NCBI RefSeq assembly: GCF_026168105.1
Contig: NZ_LBMW01000021.1
Location: forward strand, 82,146 to 146,145
Length of the DNA stretch: 64,000 bases
Direction of reading: 5' to 3'
Source: Streptomyces hygroscopicus
Lineage (GTDB): Bacteria; Actinomycetota; Actinomycetes; Streptomycetales; Streptomycetaceae
The position numbers and the translations under genes are program-made. Shown one piece after another: positions 42,950 through 52,146 of the stretch; positions within the stretch are counted from its first letter, which is position 1, and each line of letters opens with the position of its first letter. The notes below the pieces were generated by a model that ran no database searches, was not told the origin of the DNA, and saw only the letters and a list, made by a program, of their open reading frames with translations.

Positions 42950-43642
42950 TGCCTGCCGATGAGGCTCGGTACCGGCCAGCAGACCCGGAGCACGGGCGTG
43001 GTGATCCAGGACGGGCGGACCGCGGTGCTGCGCCCGGGGGAGTTGGCCCGGTAAGACACAACTCGAGCTGCATCCTCGACTTCCCCGACCGTTTCGAGAC
43101 GGTGGTCTTCCAGATGCCCCGGCATGTGTTCGGGCTCCCCGAGTCCGACCTCTGGTGCGTCACCGGCATGATCCTGGGGCCCGACGGGGGCTTGGCCGCG
43201 CTCGTGATGCCGTTCCTGTCCAGGCCGGCAGCCGAAGCCGCTTCCTGCCATCCGGCGGTCGACAGGTTGCTCGCCGCAACGTGGCGGATCTGCTCACGAC
43301 CGTCCTCACCGAACACCTCGGCCGGGACGCCCAACGCACCGCGGCGGCCTGAGGGATCCTGCATCTGCGGATCCGGGACTGTCGGCGGAGGTGATCGCCG
43401 GCGCGCACCACATCTCCGTGCGCCATCTGCAGCGCCTCTTCCAAGCGGAAGGCGTGACCGTGGGCGGATGGATCAGGCGCCGTCGGCTGGGGAAATGCCG
43501 CCGGGAACTCGGCCGGCCGCACCGCGCCAGGCCGACCGTGGCCGCGGTGGCGCAGCGTTGGGGCTTCGTCAGTCCCGCCCATTTCAGCCGGGCGTTCCGC
43601 GCCGCGTACGGCAGTCCCCGCGTGAGTGGCAGACCCTGGTAG
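42950..43642 (+). pseudogene. Frameshifted AraC-family regulator
   Basis: Pieces in order on the plus strand: ILDFPDRFETVVFQMPRHVFGLPE and MILGPDGGLAALVMPFLSRP (43070-43225, AraC_binding_2-like sensor domain), WRICS near 43290 in a changed frame, then VIAGAHHISVRHLQRLFQAE, VTVGGWIRRRRLGKCRRELG and VAQRWGFVSPAHFSRAFRAA YG (43388-43620, both helix-turn-helices of the AraC DNA-binding domain). At least two frameshifts separate sensor and DNA-binding parts. Confidence 0.7.
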
Positions 43643-43806
43643 ACCCAACCGGCGCTTCCTTGCGTTCCGGAGTGAGTTGGCTTCTTCCCCCGACCTGCCC
43701 CCGGCTCTCTGCCGCGGCTCGGCGGTATCTGCCGGGCCGGTTGGGTTCGACCCGTTGGATGGGCTGCGAGCGAAGTCCCAATTCCCGGAAATTTCACCGA
43801 AAAAAG

Positions 43807-45135
43807 TCAGGTACTACTATCTTTGAGAAGTGCGGCGACGGCGGGGTTGTGTCTGTGGGGGCGGAGGCTGCAGTGCATGCTATTGAGAGCTCGTCCGGTA
43901 CGTGCTGACTGCAGAGTGGGGGCGGCTTGTAGAAATATTCGCCAATCGTGAACGGCTTCATCCATGCGCCTCATTTTCTGCAGAATTTGCGCACGCCGCG
44001 CGTGGGTGAGGGCCGTGGCGCGGGTTTCGGCGGGGCCTCGCAGGCGCAGGGAATCGGCCAGGGATTGGACGGCTGCTGTGTGGTCGCCGAAGGCTTCCTG
44101 GACGAGGGCGCGCTGGTAGAGCAGAGCTCCCGCAGGGTAATCCGTGAAGGGGCCTGGAGCGCCGTGGGCGCGTGAGTGGAAGCGCTCTGCCTCGCTCAGG
44201 GTTCTGATGGCGGCGCGGCGGTCGTGGTGGGCCTGGAGAGCGGCGAGTTCGGCGGCCGCATAGGCCTGAGCTGTGGGGGAGGCGTGGCGGGCGTGGGTGG
44301 AGGCCTGTTCGGCGAGATGCAGCACGGCCGGGCCGTGGTGGCCGAGCTGGTGGGCGTGGGTGGCCATGGCTCGGAGTGCGATGGCCAGCATGGCTTGGTC
44401 TTTGCTTTCTGCAGCAAGGCGAATGGCGAGGCGGTGGTACTGCTGTGCGGTGCCGTCGTGAGCGGAGTCTGTGTACATAGCGGCGAGGATGAGCGTGAGC
44501 TGAGCCGCGGTCGACAGCAGGGCCCGGTGGATTCCGGCCTCGGCCGGGGCGCTGAGACGTGGCACGGCTTCCTGGCGCAGGTACGCCGTCAGCGCAGCAG
44601 TCAGGTGAGCGCCGCCGTATTGTTCTGCCAAGCCGTGGAAGGTGGCGGCCACGGCCTGCATCTTAAAAACGTCGGACTGTGTCACGCGGCGGTTGTGAAA
44701 TTGTGTGCCGGGATACGTGCGAGCCGCTTGGGACTGTACCTGCAGGGGCGGCAGGGTCAGGGCGGCGAAGCTGAAGGCTCTGCTGCCAAGTATCGCGAGG
44801 CCGCTCGGGTCCGCTTTGATGAGGCGACCCAGGAGACGGAGTGGGTCGGCGTCGGCATCCCAGGATGGGTCCGCGACGCTGAGGGGCGCGTTGCTGAGCC
44901 CGGCTTCGTATGCAGTGACAGGCCTGCCCAAACGTCTGGCCAAGCATTCCAGGACAAGTGCCGGAGCAGGCGGCCGCGGTGTCGTCCCGCCCAGCCAGCG
45001 TCGCACGGTACTGGGGTCACAGGAGAACGGGGTTGACTGCTCACGGGCCAGGTTACTGATCGCACGGGCCAGCCCCGCAGCGCTGTAGCCGGCAGCCTGG
45101 CATAGCTGCTGCAACTGCGTATTCGGTGTTTTCAT
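43807..45135 (-). CDS. XRE-type regulator with TPR-like C terminus
   Basis: A 442-residue protein. Residues 1-80 hold a helix-turn-helix related to the XRE/cro fold (LQQLCQAAGYSAAGLARAIS; DPSTVRRWLGGTTPRPPAPA). The remainder is helical TPR-like repeats (AMATHAHQLGHHGPAVLHLA; LAALQAHHDRRAAIRTLSEA; YQRALVQEAFGDHTAAVQSL). ATG 45135 has GGAGAGG upstream; the GTG at 45138 is possible. It is divergent from the dxs-terpene operon across a 360-bp gap, so it is a candidate cluster regulator. Confidence 0.85.
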   Translation of the reverse strand: MKTPNTQLQQLCQAAGYSAAGLARAISNLAREQSTPFSCDPSTVRRWLGGTTPRPPAPALVLECLARRLGRPVTAYEAGLSNAPLSVADPSWDADADPLRLLGRLIKADPSGLAILGSRAFSFAALTLPPLQVQSQAARTYPGTQFHNRRVTQSDVFKMQAVAATFHGLAEQYGGAHLTAALTAYLRQEAVPRLSAPAEAGIHRALLSTAAQLTLILAAMYTDSAHDGTAQQYHRLAIRLAAESKDQAMLAIALRAMATHAHQLGHHGPAVLHLAEQASTHARHASPTAQAYAAAELAALQAHHDRRAAIRTLSEAERFHSRAHGAPGPFTDYPAGALLYQRALVQEAFGDHTAAVQSLADSLRLRGPAETRATALTHARRAQILQKMRRMDEAVHDWRIFLQAAPTLQSARTGRALNSMHCSLRPHRHNPAVAALLKDSST

Positions 45136-45495
45136 CACGGCACCTCTCCTGCACCTCAGCTGGCAGGCCGAGGCCCAACCCCAACTGTCTTGAGGCTTCG
45201 GATTTCACCAATGAAGCCCGATTCGCGCGAGCGACATCAAGGCGGTGATCGATATAACGGGTCGAGAACGGTACCACTCAATGAGCGATATCTGCACCAC
45301 GTTTCACAAAGTCGCAAACTTGCCTGCTTTGCGCGATCTCGACTGCGGTGAGTCCTTCCGTTGAGGCTGAATCCTGGGTTCACTGGGCTGCTACAGCCGC
45401 GGTTGGCGGCGGGCTCCTCCACCGGAGGCCCGCAGGGCGTCTGCTAGCCGGGAGATAGGTGGACACCTGTTTCATTCACAGGAAGGAGCCGGCCA
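45136..45495. promoter_or_regulatory. Divergent intergenic region of the terpene operon
   Basis: 360 bp between the regulator and dxs, less GC-rich than the flanks. It must hold both promoters; I see no unambiguous -35/-10 pair. AGGAAGGAG at the right end is the ribosome site of dxs. Confidence 0.5.
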
Positions 45496-47340
45496 GTGAC
45501 TTCTCTCGCCGATAAGTCTGTTCAACTCGACGGATTGCAACCACGGATCCTTCGCCGGATGGACCGCGGTGAACTGGTCCGATTGGCACACGAGATCCGC
45601 AGTTTCCTCGTCACTCAGGTGGCGGCGAGCGGCGGACATCTGGGTTCGAACCTGGGCGCGGTGGAGCTGGCCATCGCGCTGCACCGGGTGTTCGACTCAC
45701 CCCGCGATGCGCTGCTGTTCGATACCGGTCATCAAAGTTATGTGCACAAAATTCTGACCGGACGGGCCGGGAGGTTTTCAACGCTTCGCCAGGCCGATGG
45801 GCTGTCGGGCTACCCGTCGCGGGCGGAATCGCCCCACGACTGGATCGAAAACTCCCATGCCTCCACCGTCCTGTCCTATGCCGACGGTCTGGCAAAAGCA
45901 CGCGCATTGCAGGGGCATCAGGGCAGAGTGGTTGCACTGATTGGCGACGGCGCCCTGACGGGCGGCATGGCGTGGGAAGCCTTGAACAACCTCGGCGCGG
46001 CACCCGAGCGGCCCGTCATCGTGGTGCTGAATGACAACGGCCGTGCCTACGCGCCCACTGCAGGCCGGATCGGCATGCTTCTCGCCGACATGAGCACTGG
46101 TCAGCGAGGGGTGCCCCCGCAACACGAACGCGTTCCCGGCGCCGTACAGGACAACCTGTTCACCACATTGGGCTTCGCCTACGTCGGGCCCGTGGACGGC
46201 CATGACGAACAAGCGCTGGAACGGGCGCTGCGCCGGGCCCGGGACCTGGGCGGACCGGTGGTGGTGCACGCAGTAACCGCCAAGGGCAGGGGTTACGCCC
46301 CGGCGGAGAACGACTCGGCAGAGCGCATGCACGCGATCGGTCTCATCGACCCGGCAACGGGAGCTGCCGCAAAGCCTGTGAAGTCGACGTGGACAGACGC
46401 GTTCGCCGAGGAGTTGTGCCGGCTGGCAGAGCAACACCCTCACCTTGTTGCGATCACTGCGGCGATGCCGGGTCCCACCGGGCTGGCAGCCTTCGCCGCC
46501 CGGTACCCGAAACGATTCTTCGACGTCGGTATTGCCGAGCAGCACGCCGTGACCTCCGCCGCCGGCCTGGCGATGGGTGGGGCTCACCCCGTTGTCGCCA
46601 TCTACTCCACCTTCCTGAACCGCGCCTTTGACCAAGTGCTCATGGACGTTGCTCTCCATCGGCTCGGTGTGACGTTCGTTCTGGACCGCGCAGGGATCAC
46701 CGGTCCAGATGGGGCCTCCCACCACGGCATGTGGGACGTCAACCTCCTGGCGATGGTTCCCGGACTGCGCTTGGCCGCGCCCCGCGACCCCCATACGCTG
46801 CGCCTTGCCCTCGCTGAGGCCGTCGCTCACGCCAACGGGCCGACGGTGGTGCGCTATCCCAAAGCTTCTGCGGGCGCCGACCTTCCAGCCGTGCAACGCT
46901 ACGGCGACGTAGACCTGCTGACGCCGACCCACAAGGGCAACGATGTGCTGCTGGTCGCCCATGGCCCACTGGCCGAGCCGGCGCTCCAGGCAGCAACCTG
47001 GCTCGAGGCCTGTGACATCAACGTCACCGTAGCAGCCCCCGTGTGGGAACTGCCTGTGAGCGGCGCACTGATGGAGCTGGCAGCACAACACGAGCGGGTC
47101 GTGACGGTCGAAGACGGACTCGCCGATGGCGGGGCAGGCAGCCGCTTGGCCCATGCCTGCCGCCAAGCGGGAGTGAAGACACCTGTCGACAACCTCGGCC
47201 TGCCAACTGCGTTCACGCCTGTCGGTGATCGCACCGACCTGCTTGACCAGGCAGGCCTGTCCGCGAGCAGGCTCGCTGATCACATCCTCACGGCCTGCGG
47301 CGACACGAGCGGCTTCATCACCACCAGGAGGCCGGCATGA
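45496..47340 (+). CDS. dxs: 1-deoxy-D-xylulose-5-phosphate synthase
   Basis: A 614-residue thiamine-diphosphate enzyme that condenses pyruvate and glyceraldehyde 3-phosphate, the first step of the MEP pathway. DTGHQSYVHKILTGR, the ThDP/Mg motif GDGALTGGMAWEALNN, VGPVDGHDE, the transketolase central domain DVGIAEQHAVTSAAGLA and DGASHHGMWD, and the C-terminal domain are all in place. GTG start with AGGAAGGAG upstream. First gene of a tightly packed operon; its stop overlaps the ispG start (ATGA). The copy is probably additional to a housekeeping dxs elsewhere and raises precursor flux for the terpene. Confidence 0.97.
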   Translation: MTSLADKSVQLDGLQPRILRRMDRGELVRLAHEIRSFLVTQVAASGGHLGSNLGAVELAIALHRVFDSPRDALLFDTGHQSYVHKILTGRAGRFSTLRQADGLSGYPSRAESPHDWIENSHASTVLSYADGLAKARALQGHQGRVVALIGDGALTGGMAWEALNNLGAAPERPVIVVLNDNGRAYAPTAGRIGMLLADMSTGQRGVPPQHERVPGAVQDNLFTTLGFAYVGPVDGHDEQALERALRRARDLGGPVVVHAVTAKGRGYAPAENDSAERMHAIGLIDPATGAAAKPVKSTWTDAFAEELCRLAEQHPHLVAITAAMPGPTGLAAFAARYPKRFFDVGIAEQHAVTSAAGLAMGGAHPVVAIYSTFLNRAFDQVLMDVALHRLGVTFVLDRAGITGPDGASHHGMWDVNLLAMVPGLRLAAPRDPHTLRLALAEAVAHANGPTVVRYPKASAGADLPAVQRYGDVDLLTPTHKGNDVLLVAHGPLAEPALQAATWLEACDINVTVAAPVWELPVSGALMELAAQHERVVTVEDGLADGGAGSRLAHACRQAGVKTPVDNLGLPTAFTPVGDRTDLLDQAGLSASRLADHILTACGDTSGFITTRRPA

Positions 47341-48446
47341 CGACCACCGATGTCGGCCTGCCCATGCCTCCTCGAGGCTTCCCGCGGCGCTCATCCCGGC
47401 AAATCCATGTGGGCACCGTTGCCGTCGGCGGCGGTGCGCCGGTCAGTGTGCAAACGATGACGACGACACGGACGGAAGACGTCGACGCCACCCTGCAGCA
47501 GATTGCTGCGTGCGTGTCCGTGGGCTGCGACATCATCCGTGTGGCGTGCCCGAACCAGGAAGCCGCGGACGCACTTCTCGAAATCGTGAACCGGTCGCCC
47601 ATCCCGGTGGTCGCCGACGTCCACTTCCAGCCCCGGTACGCCCTGGCCGCCATCGACGCCGGCTGCTCCGGCGTACGCGTCAACCCTGGCAGCATCAAAA
47701 AGTTCGACGACCAGGTCGCCCCCGTCTGCCGCGCCGCAGCAGATGCAGGAGTACCGATCCGGATCGGTGTCAATGCCGGATCGCTCGACCTACGTCTGCT
47801 GGCCGAGCACGGCGGCGCCACTGCCGAAGCGCTCGTCGAATCCGCTCTTTGGGAGGCATCTCTTTTCGAGGAGCACGGCTTCCGGGACATCAAGATCGCC
47901 GTCAAGCACCATGACCCCCTCACCATGATTGCCGCGTATCGGCAACTGGCCGAGCAATGTGACTACCCGCTTCATCTGGGTATCACCGAAGCAGGCACCC
48001 CTGTGCAGGGAACGGTCAAGTCCGCGGTCGCCTTCGGGATCCTGTTGTCCGAGGGGATCGGCGACACCATCCACGTCTCGGCTTCGACCCCGCCTGAGGA
48101 CCAGGTCAAGGCCGGGTCCCACATCCTGGCTTCGCTCGGTCTCCGACCGCGAAAACTGGAGATCGTCTCCTGCCCAGTCTGTGGCCGCCTGCAGGGCGGG
48201 ATTCACAAGCTTGCGGCGAAGGTCGAAGCAGCCTTCGACGACTTCCCGCACCCGTTGCGAGTCGCCCTCATGGGCTGTCTGGTCAATGGCCCCGGCGAAG
48301 CGCGGGATGCCGACATCGGCGCCTCCTGCGGCAACGGCAATGGCCAGATCTTCGTCCGCGGCGAAGTCGTACGCACCGTTTCCGAACACCGCATAGTTGA
48401 GGCCCTGGTTGACGAGGCCCTCAAGCTCACTGCCGCCCCTCAGTAG
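47337..48446 (+). CDS. ispG: 4-hydroxy-3-methylbut-2-enyl diphosphate synthase (GcpE)
   Basis: A 369-residue iron-sulfur enzyme converting MEcPP to HMBPP in the MEP pathway. VGGGAPVSVQTMTTTRTEDV at the N-terminal TIM barrel, ADVHFQPRYA, RVNPGS, and the [4Fe-4S] cysteines in VSCPVCGR and MGCLVNGPGE. Start overlaps the dxs stop. It probably works with the ispH copy two genes downstream. Confidence 0.97.
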   Translation: MTTTDVGLPMPPRGFPRRSSRQIHVGTVAVGGGAPVSVQTMTTTRTEDVDATLQQIAACVSVGCDIIRVACPNQEAADALLEIVNRSPIPVVADVHFQPRYALAAIDAGCSGVRVNPGSIKKFDDQVAPVCRAAADAGVPIRIGVNAGSLDLRLLAEHGGATAEALVESALWEASLFEEHGFRDIKIAVKHHDPLTMIAAYRQLAEQCDYPLHLGITEAGTPVQGTVKSAVAFGILLSEGIGDTIHVSASTPPEDQVKAGSHILASLGLRPRKLEIVSCPVCGRLQGGIHKLAAKVEAAFDDFPHPLRVALMGCLVNGPGEARDADIGASCGNGNGQIFVRGEVVRTVSEHRIVEALVDEALKLTAAPQ

Positions 48447-48454
48447 GAGATGCC

Positions 48455-49531
48455 GTGACCACCGCTCCCATCGCACCCAGCAGGCTGTCCCTGCCCGATG
48501 CACGAGTGCACATTGACCGGGCTTTGCACACCTTCTTGAGCGCCCACCGTTTCGACGATCCGCGCCTGGAACACGTCGTCAGCCTGCTGCACGACTTCGT
48601 GCTCCGCGGCGGCAAACGTGTACGCCCACTGATGGTCTGCGTCGGATACGCCGCCGTCACCGGGAACAACCCCACCCCTGCTGTACTGAAGGCCGCCGCC
48701 TCACTGGAGTTGTTCCACGCCTTCGCCCTGATACACGACGACATCATGGATGGCTCCGATACCCGGCGAGGCCGTCCTGCCCTCCACCGCGCTCTAGCGG
48801 ACTCAAGCACGCTGTCCGACAAGCCAAGCGCGGAACGGGACGGTGTCGGCAGAGCCATCCTCCTGGGCGATCTTGCCCTCGTGTGGTCGGACGAGATGCT
48901 GCACTCCTGCGGCTTCACCGCGGCCCAGCGAACCGCGGTGCGGCCGATCCTGGACGCCATGCGCACCGAGGTCATCGGTGGTCAGTACTTGGATCTCATA
49001 GCTCAATCCTCACCGACAGCAGACCTGGGCACCGCTTTGGCGGTCGTGCGCTACAAGACCGCCAAGTACACCGTCGAGCGCCCCCTGCACCTCGGGGCTG
49101 CACTGGCCGGCGGAACACGGCGGCAAATGGAGGAACTCGCCCGATACGCCATCCCGCTGGGCGAGGCTTTCCAGCTGCGCGACGACCTCCTGGGTGTCTT
49201 TGGCGATCCAAGAGTGACCGGCAAGTCTCGCCTGAGCGACCTGCGTGAGGGCAAGAAGACCGCGTTGATCGCCATCGCGCACCGTGATGCCGCCCCAGCT
49301 CACCGCGCCCGACTCGACGCCCTGCTGGGCAGGCCCGGCCTCACTGAAGACGAAGCAGAGCAAATCCGCAATATTCTTATCGTCTGCGGAGCTCGCCGCG
49401 CGGTCGAGCAGATGATCCTGGACCGCTGCCGACAGGTGCGTGCCTGTCTCGATGCCGTCTGTCACCTCAGCCCCCGAGCTGTCCAGCAGCTGCGGATCCT
49501 GGCCGACAGCGCGGTGCGGAGGACATCATGA
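48455..49531 (+). CDS. Trans-polyprenyl diphosphate synthase (likely GGPP or FPP synthase)
   Basis: A 358-residue enzyme. First Asp-rich motif LIHDDIMDGSDTRRGRP and second FQLRDDLLGVFGDP; GGKRVRP and YKTAKYTVERPLHLG are the substrate-binding blocks. It elongates DMAPP with IPP to supply the terpene synthase. The side chains just before the first motif (LELFHAFALI) suggest a C15-C20 product, but chain length cannot be told from reading. GTG start with AGTAGGAG upstream; the stop overlaps the ispH start. Confidence 0.93.
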   Translation: MTTAPIAPSRLSLPDARVHIDRALHTFLSAHRFDDPRLEHVVSLLHDFVLRGGKRVRPLMVCVGYAAVTGNNPTPAVLKAAASLELFHAFALIHDDIMDGSDTRRGRPALHRALADSSTLSDKPSAERDGVGRAILLGDLALVWSDEMLHSCGFTAAQRTAVRPILDAMRTEVIGGQYLDLIAQSSPTADLGTALAVVRYKTAKYTVERPLHLGAALAGGTRRQMEELARYAIPLGEAFQLRDDLLGVFGDPRVTGKSRLSDLREGKKTALIAIAHRDAAPAHRARLDALLGRPGLTEDEAEQIRNILIVCGARRAVEQMILDRCRQVRACLDAVCHLSPRAVQQLRILADSAVRRTS

Positions 49532-50475
49532 CCGCTCGACCCAAGCGCGTGCTTCTGGCAGTACCACGCGGATTTTGCGCCGGCGTAGTGCGAGCCGTAC
49601 AGGCCGTGGAACAAGCGCTCAAGAAATACGGGCCACCCGTCTACGTCCGTCACGAGATCGTGCATAACAAGCGTGTCGTCGCGGACCTGCGCAAGCAGGG
49701 TGCGGTGTTCGTCGAACACACCAACGAGGTCCCGCAAGGCGCTGTCGTACTGTTCTCCGCTCACGGGGTTGCACCCGAAGTCCACAAGGAAGCGGCTCGA
49801 CGGAGTCTTACGGTCATCGACGCCACCTGTCCCTTGGTCACCAAGGTGCACCGTGAGGTTACGCAATACGCGCAGCAGGACTACGACATCCTCCTGATCG
49901 GCCACGAGGGCCACGAGGAAGTCACCGGAACCCTGGGCCACGCTCCGCACCGCATTCAACTGGTCGCCGGCCCAAGCGACATCGAGCACATCCAGGTCAG
50001 AGACCCCAACCGGGTGGTGTGGGCGTCACAGACCACCCTCAGCGTCGACGAAACCATGGAGACGGTCCAAGCCCTGAAGCGCAAATTCCCCCGCCTGCTC
50101 TCCCCGCACCGCAACGACATCTGCTACGCCACGCAGAACAGGCAGCTAGCGGTGAAGAAGATGAGCGCCGAGGCCGATCTTGTACTCGTCGTCGGATCGT
50201 CCAATTCCTCCAACAGTCGGCGCCTGGTCGAAGTAGCCCTGGACTCCGGCGCACCCCATGCCCGCCTAGTGGACCATGCTGACGCCATCGACACGACCTG
50301 GCTGCATGAGATCTCCACCGTCGGCGTCACCTCCGGCGCTTCTGCTCCCGAAATCCTTGTCCAGGACGTCCTGGCACTTCTGAACGACCATGGATGGACG
50401 GAAGTCACCGAAATCACCGCAGCCACGGAAACCGTGAGCTTCGCGCTTCCCAGGCCACACCGCAGCATCGTCTAG
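49528..50475 (+). CDS. ispH: 4-hydroxy-3-methylbut-2-enyl diphosphate reductase
   Basis: A 315-residue iron-sulfur enzyme giving IPP and DMAPP from HMBPP, the last MEP step. The three cluster cysteines are in PRGFCAGVVRAV, ATCPLVTKVH and DICYATQNRQ; GHEGHEE and SNSSNSRRL are substrate-binding blocks. Start overlaps the stop of the prenyl synthase gene (ATGA). It needs ferredoxin-type electrons from elsewhere. Confidence 0.97.
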   Translation: MTARPKRVLLAVPRGFCAGVVRAVQAVEQALKKYGPPVYVRHEIVHNKRVVADLRKQGAVFVEHTNEVPQGAVVLFSAHGVAPEVHKEAARRSLTVIDATCPLVTKVHREVTQYAQQDYDILLIGHEGHEEVTGTLGHAPHRIQLVAGPSDIEHIQVRDPNRVVWASQTTLSVDETMETVQALKRKFPRLLSPHRNDICYATQNRQLAVKKMSAEADLVLVVGSSNSSNSRRLVEVALDSGAPHARLVDHADAIDTTWLHEISTVGVTSGASAPEILVQDVLALLNDHGWTEVTEITAATETVSFALPRPHRSIV

Positions 50476-50563
50476 GTGTCCGACCCCGGACGCCGGCATT
50501 CCACCACGCGGGCGTCGTCACACCCGCCGTAATTCTGAGCGAGAATCTTCGTGGGAGAATCTC

Positions 50564-51622
50564 ATGACAAGTCAGACAAACGCACCTTTGGCCATTCCCG
50601 CCCTGTGGTGCCCCTTCGCTCCTGGCTTGCATCCGGCACAGCAGGAGATGGAATCCAAAGCCCTCAACTGGATGCGCGACATGGAACTCGCACGGGATTC
50701 CGGGCAAGAACGCCGGGCGCGCGCGATAGGCTGCGGCGAGTTGGGCGCCAGAGTCGTCGAACCCAACGCTCCCACAGTCCTGGCCCAAATCTCCGTTGAC
50801 AGCATGCTGTGGCTGTTCATCTTCGACGACACCTACTGCGATGAAGGAATCCACAGTTCGGATCCGGCAGCGATGAGCCTACTCGTGGCACGACTGCTCC
50901 GGATAGCCGAAACCGGAGCTTCCCTGTCAAGCATGACCCCCCAAGAGCACGCCTTGTTGGATCTACGTTGCCGCATCGCCGCAACAGCCTCCCCCACGCA
51001 GCTCGTGCGTTGGATCGATGCACTTCGCACCTATCTGGGATACCAGGTGTGGGAGGCTGCACACCGCGCCCTGGGAACCAGGCCTGAGCCGGACGCTTAC
51101 CTGACCGCACGCATAGCCAACGGCTCGGTGCCCGTCTGCTGTGCGGTCTTGGACATCACCAGCGGCTTCGAGGTCCCCGCAGAGGAGATCAACCGGGCTG
51201 ACGTGCGCGCGCTGACGGAGATGTGCTGTGCCGTGGTGGGCGTGGACAACGACATCATGTCGCACTGGAAGGAAACATTGCGCTGCGGCGATGGGATCAA
51301 TCTGATCGACGTTCTGGCTGCAGACAACGCCTGTACGCCTGCGGAGGCCCTGCCGATGGCCATCACTGTACGCGACGGGATCCTCACGCGTTATCAGCAA
51401 CTACGCGAGACCACCACGGGTCGCCTCGGAGCCGAGGGACAGCGATATCTGAAACTTCTCGACCAGTGGATCAGGGGCAACTTGGACTGGGGCTTCGGCA
51501 GCGGACGCTACCGCAACCATGACAATCCAGCCAGCCTTCCCGACCACGTCGTAGCCTGCGCACCGCGATTGTCCGCCGACCCGCTGCCCTACCCAGGAAC
51601 CGCCTGGTGGTGGGCTGCCTGA
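50564..51622 (+). CDS. Class I terpene synthase
   Basis: A 352-residue cyclase of the bacterial class I family. The Asp-rich motif is FIFDDTYCDE (residues about 85-94) and the NSE triad is NDIMSHWKE (about 228-236), both complete. An N-terminal PALWCPFAPGLHP and a C-terminal aromatic stretch follow the usual layout. It ionises a prenyl diphosphate and cyclises it. Product cannot be predicted. It is the last gene of the operon, 88 bp after ispH, with GGGAGAATCTC before the ATG. No P450 or other tailoring gene directly follows. Confidence 0.93.
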   Translation: MTSQTNAPLAIPALWCPFAPGLHPAQQEMESKALNWMRDMELARDSGQERRARAIGCGELGARVVEPNAPTVLAQISVDSMLWLFIFDDTYCDEGIHSSDPAAMSLLVARLLRIAETGASLSSMTPQEHALLDLRCRIAATASPTQLVRWIDALRTYLGYQVWEAAHRALGTRPEPDAYLTARIANGSVPVCCAVLDITSGFEVPAEEINRADVRALTEMCCAVVGVDNDIMSHWKETLRCGDGINLIDVLAADNACTPAEALPMAITVRDGILTRYQQLRETTTGRLGAEGQRYLKLLDQWIRGNLDWGFGSGRYRNHDNPASLPDHVVACAPRLSADPLPYPGTAWWWAA

Positions 51623-51996
51623 GGCTTCCCCGAGACGAGGCGGGAGGTGACAGTGGATCAATCGTGGATATGGGTGGGTGTCCGGGGCTTGGTCAAATAA
51701 CGCTGACCGTTGCCTCACCCGCTCGCATGCGTTGTAGAGGGACAGCCCCTTGTGGCGCGGAAGTTCAGGCCACGTGCGCGGGGCCTGGAAACAAATAGAC
51801 ATGAAGCCCCTGGCATGGACAATCTGCCAAGTCATGTCCGCTGCCAAAGGCTTCACGTCAGTCGCCTACCGTGCCATGCCTGACATCCCGCTCCACGCCG
51901 TCGAGTGCAAGTCAGTCCGTCTGCTGGCCGCCGGGTCAGCACTCCGAGGAGTTCGCGAGCGCTGGAACCTTCCGCTGGGCGGCGCTGTACAGGAGG
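51623..51996. other. Gap after the terpene synthase
   Basis: No gene supported. A plus-strand frame from about 51800 (MKPLAWTICQVMSAAKGFTS) is short and unrecognised. No clear terminator hairpin for the terpene operon could be defined. Confidence 0.35.
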
Positions 51997-52146
51997 TCAG
52001 TAGCAGCCGAACCGGCACGACGCCTCAACCTTGTGGCCGGAGTCACCGTGGGCCGTGGCGGTTGTCAGGACCAGTGTGCCCGCCGCGAAGGTGCCGACAA
52101 GGAGCGCCGCGATGCCGGCGTAAATCTTCTTCGGAGAGTTCTTCAT
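51997..52146 (-). CDS. Tiny secreted peptide with Cys-rich C terminus
   Basis: A 49-residue protein: basic start MKNSPKKIYAG, hydrophobic core IAALLVGTFAAGTLVLTTA, cleavage site after TAHG or nearby, and a mature tail of about 17 residues ending SCRFGCY. GGAGACAGAC precedes the ATG. It is convergent with the terpene operon. Could be a small secreted signal or a disulfide-closed (CRFGC) peptide. No modification enzyme adjoins it. Confidence 0.55.
   Translation of the reverse strand: MKNSPKKIYAGIAALLVGTFAAGTLVLTTATAHGDSGHKVEASCRFGCY

Noticed and set aside
45778..47394. Long minus-strand frame opposite dxs
   Set aside because: Antisense shadow of a well-defined enzyme gene.
50564..51622. Assigning the terpene synthase as geosmin or 2-MIB synthase
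   Set aside because: Geosmin synthases are about twice as long and the motifs alone cannot tell the product.
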